From RGIG995 sp045652445 (lineage in GTDB: Bacteria > Bacillota > Clostridia > Oscillospirales > UBA644): a DNA stretch of 64,000 nucleotides. Each line of letters opens with the position of its first letter. The stretch's first letter is position 1. The notes beneath the pieces are model-generated. The model had not been told where the DNA came from. It saw only the letters and a program-made list of their open reading frames with translations, and ran no database searches. The translations under genes and the position numbers were made by a program. The stretch is taken from positions 1-64,000 of the forward strand of contig JAZRUJ010000028.1 in assembly GCA_045652445.1 (NCBI GenBank), given 5' to 3'. Below, in pieces: positions 35,391-43,877 of the stretch.

Positions 35391-35466
35391 TCCTCCTTAG
35401 CTCAGTTGGTAGAGCCCGCGGCTGTTAACCGCGTTGTCGTTGGTTCGAGTCCGACAGGGGGAGCCA
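35391..35466 (+). tRNA. tRNA-Asn (anticodon GUU)
   Basis: The cloverleaf is complete: acceptor TCCTCCT with AGGGGGA, D arm GCTC/GAGC, anticodon stem-loop with GTT in CTGTTAA, T arm GTTGG TTCGAGT CCGAC, discriminator G and encoded CCA. Confidence 0.97.
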
Positions 35467-35494
35467 AACCCAAGTCAAAAGACTTGGGTTTTTT
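35467..35494 (+). terminator. Terminator of tRNA-Asn
   Basis: A 10-bp stem AACCCAAGTC / GACTTGGGTT with loop AAAA and TTTT starts right after the CCA end. Confidence 0.92.
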
Positions 35495-35787
35495 CTTGCT
35501 TTCGGATTAATTTTAAGTTTTATACGTGCCACAATGGGATTCGGCTTCGACGGATTGGCGTTTTCATTTTCCATAGAGCGAGCCTGTTGTTTAGAGGGGA
35601 AACAAGGAATTGGAAGAATTGTTCTTTCCGCCCTTTTATGCACGGCATGAATCCTCATATCCGTCCTTGGTACTATTGCTTGTTTTTTTATATGACAAAT
35701 TACAAAAAAATACTACATATAGAACGTTGGAATAAAAAACAACACCACATCTTGTATTTCTGTCACAAAAAAATTACATCTGAACTC
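35495..35787. other. Gene-free stretch between tRNA-Asn and the pfl promoter
   Basis: I see no supported gene here. Open frames on both strands are short, lack ribosome sites, or run into the tRNA. The composition is mixed and no obvious repeat or hairpin with a T-run stands out. It may be a decayed remnant left near the tRNA. Confidence 0.5.
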
Positions 35788-35816
35788 TTGACAAATGTCG
35801 TATTATGTTGTATAAT
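35788..35816 (+). promoter_or_regulatory. Promoter of the ZTP riboswitch-pflBA unit
   Basis: TTGACA (35788-35793), 17-base spacer, TATAAT (35811-35816). Transcription would begin near 35823, just at the 5' edge of the aptamer. Confidence 0.88.
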
Positions 35817-35825
35817 ATATATACA

Positions 35826-35932
35826 CCTTTTACATGACTGACGGAATGCGGAGTACCGCAAGGAAGTGTAAAGGAATTGACATGCCGACCGTCTGGGCAA
35901 TTCTTTTATGGAAAAGGATTGCTCATTTTTTT
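35826..35932 (+). promoter_or_regulatory. ZTP (pfl motif) riboswitch with terminator
   Basis: The aptamer shows all landmarks of the ZTP/ZMP riboswitch: outer helix CCTTTTACA with TGTAAAGG, the segment GACTGACGG, a small hairpin GCGG-AGTA-CCGC, the conserved AAGGAAGTG, and the 3' signature CCGACCGTCTGGGC, where CCGTC can pair with GACGG as a pseudoknot. It leads directly into a terminator, GGGCAATTCTTTT / AAAAGGATTGCTC then TTTTTTT (35896-35932), whose 5' arm overlaps the signature. Binding of ZMP/ZTP, a sign of low formyl-tetrahydrofolate, should block termination and switch on formate production by pflB. Confidence 0.92.
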
Positions 35933-35967
35933 GTATATGAAGCAATCACGAAGAAAAGGAGAACGAT

Positions 35968-38199
35968 ATGCAGCACGAACATTGGAACGGATTTAAACAA
36001 GGCGTTTGGACCGACGAAATTAACGTCCGGGACTTTATCCAGACCAACTATAAAGGCTATTTTGGCGATGATAGTTTTCTCGCCGAAGCCACCGAACGCA
36101 CTAAAAATTTGATGAACAAGGTTCAAGCACTTTTTGCATTGGAACGTCAAAAGGGCGGGGTTTTGGACATTGACACTGATACCGTCACTTCTTTGACCGC
36201 TTATGAACCTGGATACGTTGATAAAGAAAACGAACTGATTGTAGGGTTACAAACCGATGAACCGCTGAAACGGGGAGTAAACCCCTTCGGTGGCATGCGG
36301 ATGTGTAAAAACGCATGTGAAGCTTACGGCTATAAATTAAGCGAAAAAATTGAAAATAAATTTAAATTCCGCACCACCCACAACGACGGGGTATTCCGTG
36401 CTTATTCCGATGAAATGCGGAAAGCTCGTAAGTGTCACGTTATCACCGGTCTTCCCGATGCTTATGGGCGGGGTAGAATCATTGGGGACTACCGTCGAGT
36501 TGCACTGTACGGTGTGGATCGCTTGATTGAAGGAAAGAAAAAAGATAAAGCAAATATTGCGATCGGTGATTTCAGCACCGAACAAGTTCGCAAGAGCGAA
36601 GAAGTATTTCAGCAAATTGAATTCTTGGGACAACTGAAAGAAATGGCCGCAATGTATGGTTATGATATTAGCGGTCCCGCAAAAGATGCAAAAGAAGCCA
36701 TTCAATGGACCTATTTTGCTTACCTTGCCGCAATTAAAGAACAAAACGGTGCCGCCATGTCTTTGGGCAGAGTCAGCACGTTCTTTGACATTTACATTGA
36801 ACGGGATTTGGAAAATGGAACGTTGACCGAAGAAGCCGCTCAAGAACTGATTGACGATTTTGTCATCAAACTGCGTCTTGCTCGCCATCTTCGCACTCCC
36901 GAATACAACGAGTTGTTCGGCGGAGACCCCATGTGGATCACAGAAGCGGTGGGCGGTATGGGTGTAGATGGAAGAACGCTTGTTACAAAGAGCAGTTTCC
37001 GTATTTTAAATACCCTATACACCTTAGAATCCTCTCCCGAACCCAACTTGACCATTCTTTGGTCTGTAAATCTTCCGGACGGATTTAAACGGTTCTGTGC
37101 AAAAGTTTCGAAAGATACGGACTCCATTCAATATGAAAACGATGACGTGATGCGTCCTATTTATGGGGACGATTATGCCATTGCCTGCTGCGTTTCCGCT
37201 ATGAAAGTCGGGAAACAAATGCAATTCTTCGGAGCTCGCTGCAACCTTGCAAAACTGTTATTAATTGCCCTGAACGGCGGTTATGATGCCGAAAGCAAAA
37301 TGGCCATTGGGCCTCAAATGTCCGTTCTCGCAGGGGAAAAACTAGACTATCAGCAAGTTATGCAGCGTTTTGACATTTACATTCAATGGCTGTCTCGCCT
37401 GTACGTCAATACCATGAACGTCATCCACTACATGCATGATAAATACGCCTATGAAAAGATTCAAATGGCATTGCATGATACCGACGTAGAACGATTGATG
37501 GCGTTCGGTATTGCCGGTCTTTCCGTCGTTGCAGACTCTTTAAGTGCTATCAAATATGCAAAGGTTATTCCTATCAAAGACGAAACCGGTCATATTATCT
37601 CCTTTAAAACCGAAGGAGATTTCCCCAAATTCGGAAACGATGACGATCGTGTCGACCTGATTGCAAAGGAAATGACCCATAAAGTTATCACCGAATTGAG
37701 AAAAACCCCCACGTATCGCCATGCGATTCACACTCTTTCGGTTTTGACAATTACTTCCAACGTTATGTATGGTAAAAATACCGGAGCTACCCCCGACGGT
37801 CGTGCCGCCGGTGATGCTTTCGCTCCCGGTGCAAACCCCATGCACAACCGGGAAGAAAATGGTGCATTGGCATCTTTGAATTCTGTAGCTAAAATCAGTT
37901 ATGAAGATTGTCAGGATGGTATTTCCAATACATTTTCCATTACCCCCGATGCTTTGGGAAGAACCGAAGAAGAACGTATCGACAATCTGGTTTCCATTCT
38001 GGACGGCTATTTCGCAAAAAATGCACACCACATTAACGTCAACGTTCTGAATCGAGAAACCTTGATGAAAGCTTACGAAAATCCCGAAGATTATCCTAAC
38101 CTGACCATTCGCGTTTCCGGGTATGCGGTACACTTTAACAAATTGTCCAAAGAACAGCAGAGAGAAGTTATCAGCAGAACCTTCCACGAGGCTCTGTAA
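35968..38199 (+). CDS. pflB: Formate C-acetyltransferase (pyruvate formate-lyase)
   Basis: PflB splits pyruvate with CoA into acetyl-CoA and formate under anaerobic conditions by a glycyl radical. The 743-residue protein has the paired active cysteines in IACCVSAMKVGKQMQFFGAR and the radical glycine in the C-terminal RVSGYAVHF. Length and motifs are complete. AAGGAGA precedes the ATG at 35968. Besides energy metabolism, its formate feeds one-carbon units for purine synthesis, which explains the ZTP riboswitch in front. Confidence 0.98.
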   Translation: MQHEHWNGFKQGVWTDEINVRDFIQTNYKGYFGDDSFLAEATERTKNLMNKVQALFALERQKGGVLDIDTDTVTSLTAYEPGYVDKENELIVGLQTDEPLKRGVNPFGGMRMCKNACEAYGYKLSEKIENKFKFRTTHNDGVFRAYSDEMRKARKCHVITGLPDAYGRGRIIGDYRRVALYGVDRLIEGKKKDKANIAIGDFSTEQVRKSEEVFQQIEFLGQLKEMAAMYGYDISGPAKDAKEAIQWTYFAYLAAIKEQNGAAMSLGRVSTFFDIYIERDLENGTLTEEAAQELIDDFVIKLRLARHLRTPEYNELFGGDPMWITEAVGGMGVDGRTLVTKSSFRILNTLYTLESSPEPNLTILWSVNLPDGFKRFCAKVSKDTDSIQYENDDVMRPIYGDDYAIACCVSAMKVGKQMQFFGARCNLAKLLLIALNGGYDAESKMAIGPQMSVLAGEKLDYQQVMQRFDIYIQWLSRLYVNTMNVIHYMHDKYAYEKIQMALHDTDVERLMAFGIAGLSVVADSLSAIKYAKVIPIKDETGHIISFKTEGDFPKFGNDDDRVDLIAKEMTHKVITELRKTPTYRHAIHTLSVLTITSNVMYGKNTGATPDGRAAGDAFAPGANPMHNREENGALASLNSVAKISYEDCQDGISNTFSITPDALGRTEEERIDNLVSILDGYFAKNAHHINVNVLNRETLMKAYENPEDYPNLTIRVSGYAVHFNKLSKEQQREVISRTFHEAL

Positions 38200-38201
38200 C
38201 C

Positions 38202-38900
38202 GTGGGAAAGATTCATTCCATACAATCCTTGGGCACGGTAGATGGTCCCGGAATTCGGTTTGTAGTATTCCTGCAAGGGTGTAACCTTCGTTGCGGATGC
38301 TGTCATAATCCCGACACCTGGAACCCGGAAGATGGGACGGACATTTCTGCGGAAGATATCGTTGCAAAAGCCGAGCGATATAAAAGCTACTTTGGAAAAG
38401 AGGGCGGAATTACCCTCTCCGGAGGAGAACCGCTGTTACAACCGGTCTTTGCAAAAGAGATTTTTTCCCTTTGTAAACAACGAGGAATTCATACCTGTCT
38501 TGACACGTCGGGAAGCCTTATAAACGATGATATATCTTCTCTTTTAGACCAAACCGATCGGGTGCTTTTGGATATAAAATACCCCACGGAAGAACAATAT
38601 CAAAAATACGTGGGCTGCGATCTTGCAACACCGTTACAGTTTTTGGAAATCCTAAATCAGAAGAAGATACCCACCACCTTACGGCAGGTAATTATTCCCA
38701 CGCTGAATGACAATGATACGTCGATAGAATTTCTCAATCGGTTAAAGAAATCATATCCTTGCGTAGACAAAATGGAACTGTTGCCTTTCAAGAAAATCTG
38801 CACGGTAAAGTACCAAAATATGGGTATTTCCTTTCGGTTTGATTCCTTTGATACTCCTACGGTAGATCAAATGAAGGCACTGCAAGAAAAATTGAATTAA
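38202..38900 (+). CDS. pflA: Pyruvate formate-lyase activating enzyme
   Basis: PflA is the radical SAM enzyme that installs the glycyl radical on PflB. The 232-residue protein has the cluster motif CNLRCGCC (CxxxCxxC) at about residue 30 and the segment LSGGEPLLQP for SAM binding. The start is GTG at 38202, only 2 nt after the pflB stop, so translation is probably coupled. Gene order pflB-pflA is standard. Confidence 0.96.
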   Translation: MGKIHSIQSLGTVDGPGIRFVVFLQGCNLRCGCCHNPDTWNPEDGTDISAEDIVAKAERYKSYFGKEGGITLSGGEPLLQPVFAKEIFSLCKQRGIHTCLDTSGSLINDDISSLLDQTDRVLLDIKYPTEEQYQKYVGCDLATPLQFLEILNQKKIPTTLRQVIIPTLNDNDTSIEFLNRLKKSYPCVDKMELLPFKKICTVKYQNMGISFRFDSFDTPTVDQMKALQEKLN

Positions 38901-38904
38901 AAAA

Positions 38905-38934
38905 AATCCCACCGAAAAATCGGTGGGATTTTTT
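38905..38934. terminator. Bidirectional terminator between pflA and gpsA-like gene
   Basis: A 10-bp stem AATCCCACCG / CGGTGGGATT with loop AAAAAT is flanked by A-rich and T-rich sides and lies between convergent genes. Confidence 0.92.
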
Positions 38935-38944
38935 ATTGCTTTTG

Positions 38945-39991
38945 TTATCTTTCAAAGGTGAAGGCATCCCAGGGAATGTTAACTTCTGCTTTTTCAGACA
39001 GAATAGCATCCACGTGAGTAAGCAGGGGGAAGTCCTTCATATCCAATTTGCCGAGAGCGGCAGCGGCACGAATGGCACGGGAAACACGAACGGCAACAAC
39101 CAAGGATTCCAAGGTAACGCCATTCAGTTCAGCTTTAGCCTGATCGATGTCAAGACCGCGACCCAGCAAAATACCAACCAAACGGGTACGACCGCCATAA
39201 ACGGTAACGTAAAGATCACCGGCACCGACACACAGATTATCCAGGTGACCGGAACCTTGATAATCCAGCAACTTAGACATTTCTTTCACAGCCTGACCGA
39301 AAACGGCAGCTTGAGAGTTGAAGTGCAGTTCGCTATCGATTCCGAAAGCTTTCTGATTGACACCGATAGTAAGAGCAACGGCAAGAGCGTAACCGTTTTT
39401 CAATGCAACAGCACTTTCGATCCCGACAACGTCGGTGGTAATGCTAACATGATAGTAATCGGTTTCCATGATTGCTTTGATCTTCCGAAGAACTTCAATA
39501 TCGTCACCGCAGAAAGCGACTTCGGTCTGATCGTGAGCAACCAGTTCGTAAGAGGTGCAAGGACCGCCGATGGCGTTCAGGCAAACTTTTTTGCCGATTT
39601 TATCCATCATGGCTTTCCACAGATCGGGGTAGGTCAAAAGAGTACCGTCTTCCGTGTCCATCAAACCTTTGGTAACAGACAAAACGGGAACGTTTTCGGG
39701 AATTTTGGGGAGAACAACTTCGCCGAACCAATCCACACCGAAGGAACTAACGCCACCGATGACAAGATCAGCACCAACCAAAGCTTCTTCCAAATCTTCG
39801 ATTTGATAGTACTTCAAACCTGCGGGGAAGTCACGGGTAAATTTGGGGTGACGGTCAGTTTTGATGCAAGCATCGATAATGTCACGGTCCAAATGAGTAC
39901 CAACCAAACGGACTTCGTTGCCATTTTCTCTTGCGGGGAATGCGAGGGCGGATCCCATCATGCCGGATCCAACGATAGTTACGATAGCCAT
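38945..39991 (-). CDS. gpsA: NAD(P)-dependent glycerol-3-phosphate dehydrogenase-like protein
   Basis: GpsA reduces dihydroxyacetone phosphate to sn-glycerol 3-phosphate for lipid synthesis. The 348-residue protein has the N-terminal Rossmann motif VGSGMMGSALA, the catalytic-lysine regions SVTKGLM and ALKNGYALAVAL, and the C-terminal helical domain with VGAGDLYVT. The ATG at 39991 has AAGGAG; an upstream in-frame start at 40033 lacks one. The nucleotide motif (GSGMMG) differs from the common GAGxxG of GpsA, and the neighbour is a DeoR regulator, so a related substrate cannot be excluded. Confidence 0.88.
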   Translation of the reverse strand: MAIVTIVGSGMMGSALAFPARENGNEVRLVGTHLDRDIIDACIKTDRHPKFTRDFPAGLKYYQIEDLEEALVGADLVIGGVSSFGVDWFGEVVLPKIPENVPVLSVTKGLMDTEDGTLLTYPDLWKAMMDKIGKKVCLNAIGGPCTSYELVAHDQTEVAFCGDDIEVLRKIKAIMETDYYHVSITTDVVGIESAVALKNGYALAVALTIGVNQKAFGIDSELHFNSQAAVFGQAVKEMSKLLDYQGSGHLDNLCVGAGDLYVTVYGGRTRLVGILLGRGLDIDQAKAELNGVTLESLVVAVRVSRAIRAAAALGKLDMKDFPLLTHVDAILSEKAEVNIPWDAFTFER

Positions 39992-40027
39992 ATGAATTCT
40001 CTCCTTAAAAAATTTTTTTGAAAAGAC

Positions 40028-40104
40028 TTGCAAAAGTTTGAAAAAAATGTTATAATATAATAAAACCTTGTTTTTATTATAGAACCTAATAACATTTTTG
40101 TCAA
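40028..40104. promoter_or_regulatory. Face-to-face promoters of gpsA-like and deoR-type genes
   Basis: Rightward: TTGCAA (40028-40033), 17 bases, TATAAT (40051-40056), for the DeoR gene. Leftward: TTGACA (40099-40104), 17 bases, TATAAT (40076-40081), for the gpsA-like gene. The predicted starts (about 40063 and 40069) lie within a few bases, with each promoter inside the other's early transcribed region, so a polymerase bound at one should block the other. Confidence 0.75.
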
Positions 40105-40190
40105 TATGTGGAGCAAAATTTGATAGATTATCATTTTGTGCGAAAAAAGTTTTTCATAAATTTTCAAACTTTTTCTAAAGGAGCGTTGTT

Positions 40191-40970
40191 ATGATTCAAT
40201 ACGAACGCCAACAGGCTATATTGCGATTTTTAGAGAGACATTCTCCTGCCTCCATCAAAGATATTGCAAAAAGCATCTATACCAGCGAGGCATCCGTACG
40301 CCGAGACGTCGCTGCCATGGAAGAAAAAGGATTGGTACAGAAAATTTACGGCGGTGTACTGTTATCCGACCGGAAGAATGCGGTAATTCCCCTTGATTTG
40401 CGAGACGGAGATCACGCGAATGCAAAAGACGTGGTGGCAAAAAAGGCGGCGGAATTGGTCTTTGACGGAGCCGCCGTTTATTTGGACGCCTCCTCTACCG
40501 TTTGGCGAATGATGAAATATTTAAAAGGATACAAAGGGCTGAAAATTATTACAAACAATCCCCGTATCGTTTCGGAAACCGAAGCTTTTGACGGAACGAT
40601 CTACTGCACCGGAGGAACCTATGACCCAAAAAATCGTTCCTTTTACGGTCCGGGTGCCATACGGTTCATGGATTCTGTATCGGTAGATTTCTTCTTCTTT
40701 TCCAGCCAAGGGATTACCGAGGACGGAGAAATTTCCGATCCCGCGGAAAACGAGACCGAACTGCGGCAAAAGGTTTTAAAACGGGCAACAAAAAGTTATT
40801 TTCTCTGTGACTCTTCCAAAATCGGAAGAAAAAACGTCTTTACCGTCTGCCACAAAGATGACTTGGACGGCATTTTCTGTGACGTAAAATTACCCTGGGA
40901 ACGAGAGGAAAAAACAGAGGAACCCTACGATACCGCTCCATCCGAGGCGTCTTTTCCGCAAAAACCGTGA
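40191..40970 (+). CDS. DeoR/GlpR-family transcriptional regulator
   Basis: The 259-residue protein has a DeoR-type helix-turn-helix at residues 1-57 (SIKDIAKSIYTSEASVRRDVAAME, then KIYGGVLL) and a sugar-phosphate-sensing C-terminal domain with VYLDASSTVW, IITNNPRIV and CDSSKIGRKNVFTV. AAAGGAG lies before the ATG. It reads away from the gpsA-like gene with interlocked promoters and so probably regulates it, in response to a phosphorylated sugar or glycerol phosphate. The effector is inferred. Confidence 0.92.
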   Translation: MIQYERQQAILRFLERHSPASIKDIAKSIYTSEASVRRDVAAMEEKGLVQKIYGGVLLSDRKNAVIPLDLRDGDHANAKDVVAKKAAELVFDGAAVYLDASSTVWRMMKYLKGYKGLKIITNNPRIVSETEAFDGTIYCTGGTYDPKNRSFYGPGAIRFMDSVSVDFFFFSSQGITEDGEISDPAENETELRQKVLKRATKSYFLCDSSKIGRKNVFTVCHKDDLDGIFCDVKLPWEREEKTEEPYDTAPSEASFPQKP

Positions 40971-41005
40971 AAATGCACATCTATAAAAACCAGGAGTAAC
41001 GATAC

Positions 41006-41056
41006 ATGAATCCGGGAATAATATCAAGAGAACCCCGGAAAGAGAGGACGTTATGA
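41006..41056 (+). CDS. Possible 16-residue leader peptide before the MATE gene
   Basis: An ATG at 41006 has CAGGAG upstream, reads MNPGIISREPRKERTL and stops in the TGA that overlaps the MATE start codon as ATGA. This arrangement favours translational coupling or a leader peptide that tunes the pump. No homology can be judged at this length. Confidence 0.4.
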   Translation: MNPGIISREPRKERTL

Positions 41057-42426
41057 CGCAGGACGAACGATACCATTTAATGACCGAATCCAATCTCCAC
41101 TCGCTGATTCCGAAAATGGCAATTCCGACCATTATCAGCATGTTGGTAACGTCGGTCTACAATCTGGCAGACACGTATTTTGTCAGCAAAATTTCCACAG
41201 AAGCCTCCGCGGCGGTAGGCGTTATCTTCTCCTTAATGGCGTTGATTCAAGCTCTGGGATTTACCCTCGGCATCGGGTCTGCAACTTACGTTTCCCGCCT
41301 TTTGGGACAGAAAAACCGAGAAGAAGCAGAGAAAACCGTCTCCACCGCGTTTTTTACTGCATTAGGCGTCGGAACGCTATTTGCGATTATCGGCGTTCTT
41401 TTTCGAGAAAAGATCGTAACGCTTTTGGGAGCAATTCCGGAAGTCCACAACCTTGCAGTGGACTATGCCACGTATATTTTCATCGGTGCCCCTTTTATGA
41501 TGGGACTGTACGTTTTAAACAATCAAATGAGAGCACAAGGCAGTGCCATTCTTTCTATGATAGGTGTTCTTACGGGTTGCGTTTTAAATATTGGTCTGGA
41601 TCCTCTTTTGATCTTTGTTTTTCATTGGGGGATTGCGGGGGCAGCCATCGCTACGGTTTTCAGCCAATTTCTTTCCTTTTGCATCTTGCTCGCATTAAAT
41701 AACCGGGTAAAAAATATTATTTCGGTACGGTTTAAAACATTAAGACCCTCTTGGCGGATTTATAAAGAAATTTTACACAACGGATTTCCCTCTCTGTGTC
41801 GTCAGGGGTTGGCAAGTTTATCGGGCGTTGCCCTGAATTTTGCTGCGGGTTCCTTTGGGGCAGCCGCCCTTTCTGCCCTTTCCATCGTAAATCGGTTTAT
41901 GTCTTTCCTGTATTCTGCCTTAATTGGATACGGACAGGGATTTCAGCCGGTCTGCGGATTTAATTTTGGAGCGAAGAAATACGACCGGGTACTAAACTCT
42001 TATTGGTTTAGCCTCAAAGTTGGCATTATCTTAATTTCCGCCTTGGGCGTTGCCGCTTATCTTTTGGCACCCCAAGTAATGACTTGGTTTCGAGCTGACG
42101 ATCCCCAAGTCATTGAGATCGGAATCAAAGCCTTGCGTGCCCAATGCTTTACACTGCCGTTACAAGCCTTCATGATGTTGTCTCAGTTCCTATGTCAATC
42201 CATCGGCTACGGATTCAGAGCAGCGTTAATCGCCATGGGACGGCAGGGGCTATTCCTCATTCCGGCATATTTGTTATTTTCAAGGCTATGGCAAGTTACC
42301 GGATTAATTATTTCTCAGCCTTGCTCTGACGTTCTTACAGCAACTATGGCGGGAATTATTATGATTGGAGTCTTAAAACGATTGCATAAACTCATAGACA
42401 AACAGCATTCATTACAAAAAAATTAA
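41053..42426 (+). CDS. MATE-family efflux transporter
   Basis: The 457-residue protein is a multidrug and toxin extrusion pump (MatE domain twice, 12 helices), exchanging cations for drugs or metabolites. Conserved segments include SMLVTSVYNLADTYFVSK in helix 1-2, GQKNREEAEKTV in the first loop and GQGFQPVCGFNFGAKKY in the middle. GAGAGGACG precedes the ATG. It begins about 80 nt after the DeoR gene with no terminator between, so they may be co-transcribed. The substrate is unknown. Confidence 0.92.
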   Translation: MTQDERYHLMTESNLHSLIPKMAIPTIISMLVTSVYNLADTYFVSKISTEASAAVGVIFSLMALIQALGFTLGIGSATYVSRLLGQKNREEAEKTVSTAFFTALGVGTLFAIIGVLFREKIVTLLGAIPEVHNLAVDYATYIFIGAPFMMGLYVLNNQMRAQGSAILSMIGVLTGCVLNIGLDPLLIFVFHWGIAGAAIATVFSQFLSFCILLALNNRVKNIISVRFKTLRPSWRIYKEILHNGFPSLCRQGLASLSGVALNFAAGSFGAAALSALSIVNRFMSFLYSALIGYGQGFQPVCGFNFGAKKYDRVLNSYWFSLKVGIILISALGVAAYLLAPQVMTWFRADDPQVIEIGIKALRAQCFTLPLQAFMMLSQFLCQSIGYGFRAALIAMGRQGLFLIPAYLLFSRLWQVTGLIISQPCSDVLTATMAGIIMIGVLKRLHKLIDKQHSLQKN

Positions 42427-42429
42427 AAC

Positions 42430-42461
42430 AACACCCGAAGAACATTCTTCGGGTGTTTTCT
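42430..42461. terminator. Bidirectional terminator between MATE and sensor kinase
   Basis: A 12-bp stem ACACCCGAAGAA / TTCTTCGGGTGT runs into TTCTTTT on the right and, read leftward, into TGTTTTAATT. Confidence 0.88.
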
Positions 42462-42462
42462 T

Positions 42463-43875
42463 TTATTTCTTTTTCGCAACGGGTAGTATAATCTCAAATA
42501 CCGCCCCGGTTTCTCCACTCTTTCCGGAACGATTATAGGCACGAACGACTCCATCGTGTGCAACAACGATTGCATTGACGATGGAAAGTCCTAATCCGTA
42601 TTTTCCTTGTCGCCCTTTGAAAAACCGATCAAAAATATGGTCAACTTCATCTGCCGGAATCCCCGGACCGTCGTCCCGAACGGTAATAACCGCATTTCCG
42701 TCCCGCAGAACAGCGGAAAGTTCAATTTCTGCAGAGGCAAAACGAAATGCATTAGATAGCAAATTCGTAATAGCCGTTACCATGGTTTCCGAATCGACAC
42801 AAACCGAAAGATCCGCAATTTTTCCATACACCAAACGAACGCCGTCTAATCCCGTAAAGCCGGAAACACGGGAGACCGCCTCATTTAAAAGATCGGAAAC
42901 TGCAACGGAAGATTTCACCAAAACTTCGTCTGCCGTTTCAATTTTGGAAAGATAAATTAACTCCCCAGTCAATTTTTCCAAACGATCAACCTGTTCCAAC
43001 ACGTTGTCGCTAACCTGGTCTACGTTAGTAAAAACACCGTCTTTCATGCCTTCTACATATCCGCGTATTGACATTAACGGGGTTCGCAGTTCGTGAGATG
43101 CGTTTTGCAAAAATTTCTTCTGTCGAGCATCATACTCACTAAGAGACTGTGCCATCTGATCAATGGATCGTGCCAAATCGCCCACTTCGTCTTTCGTTGC
43201 GATTATAGGAACTTCCGCATCAAATTGACGGTTTGCCACAAGATCGGCACGGACTTTCAATCGGCGGAGATTTTTGGTAAGCCCGGTACTAAACAACAAG
43301 GCAATTGCAATACCGAAAACCGAAGCTACGACAAGGGAAAACAGATAGAGAGTTAACAGAGAATCCTGTATTTCATAGGATGTGGGAGCTGTAAACAAAA
43401 TTACATACCCCAAAACCTGCTCCGTAGTGGCATTGTAGACCTGTTGTATGGCGACGGCATAGATTGTATCCCCATAACGAATCACACGAGATCCCAAACT
43501 GCGGTCGTACCGGGCAAGGTAATCTACGAATCGCTCAGGTGAGGTGCTTAAATGGTCTACGTTCATGCCGGTATTTGCAATATAACGAAATTCCGTATCG
43601 GCAAGCACCAGAGAGGTGGAGGAATCCATGTTTCGACGGAAAATTTCCTGTAAATCCGTAATTTTGGTATCCGCTGTCCAATCCGGAATACGAGAAGCAT
43701 CTTCCGCAAAGGCTACACCATTTTCCGACAAGGTTTGTCTGGCTTGCAAGATTACATAACTGTTCGCAAAAATGTGTACAAACGCCAGGGAAATAATACC
43801 GATAATGGAAATGAGCATAATATAAGACAGAATCAGCTTGAAATTAAGGCTGTTTCGAATGTCCTTCTTTTCCAT
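42463..43875 (-). CDS. Two-component sensor histidine kinase
   Basis: The 470-residue protein has an N-terminal helix (LNFKLILSYIMLISIIGIIS), an external sensor part of about 130 residues, a second helix near 170-195, a HAMP domain, the HisKA motif NASHELRTPL with the phospho-His near residue 263, and an ATPase domain with NLLSNAFRFA (N box), VRDDGPGIP (G1) and KYGLGLSIV (G2). All catalytic motifs are intact. It starts 2 nt after its response regulator. The signal is unknown. Confidence 0.95.
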   Translation of the reverse strand: MEKKDIRNSLNFKLILSYIMLISIIGIISLAFVHIFANSYVILQARQTLSENGVAFAEDASRIPDWTADTKITDLQEIFRRNMDSSTSLVLADTEFRYIANTGMNVDHLSTSPERFVDYLARYDRSLGSRVIRYGDTIYAVAIQQVYNATTEQVLGYVILFTAPTSYEIQDSLLTLYLFSLVVASVFGIAIALLFSTGLTKNLRRLKVRADLVANRQFDAEVPIIATKDEVGDLARSIDQMAQSLSEYDARQKKFLQNASHELRTPLMSIRGYVEGMKDGVFTNVDQVSDNVLEQVDRLEKLTGELIYLSKIETADEVLVKSSVAVSDLLNEAVSRVSGFTGLDGVRLVYGKIADLSVCVDSETMVTAITNLLSNAFRFASAEIELSAVLRDGNAVITVRDDGPGIPADEVDHIFDRFFKGRQGKYGLGLSIVNAIVVAHDGVVRAYNRSGKSGETGAVFEIILPVAKKK

Positions 43876-43877
43876 AT

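Noticed and set aside
35425..35658. 77-codon leftward frame ending over tRNA-Asn
   Set aside because: Its C-terminus (LPLSDSNQRQRG) is the usual translation of a tRNA gene read antisense.
38936..40021. 361-codon open frame on the plus strand
   Set aside because: It mirrors the gpsA-like gene almost exactly; the reverse frame has GpsA motifs and a ribosome site, this one has neither.
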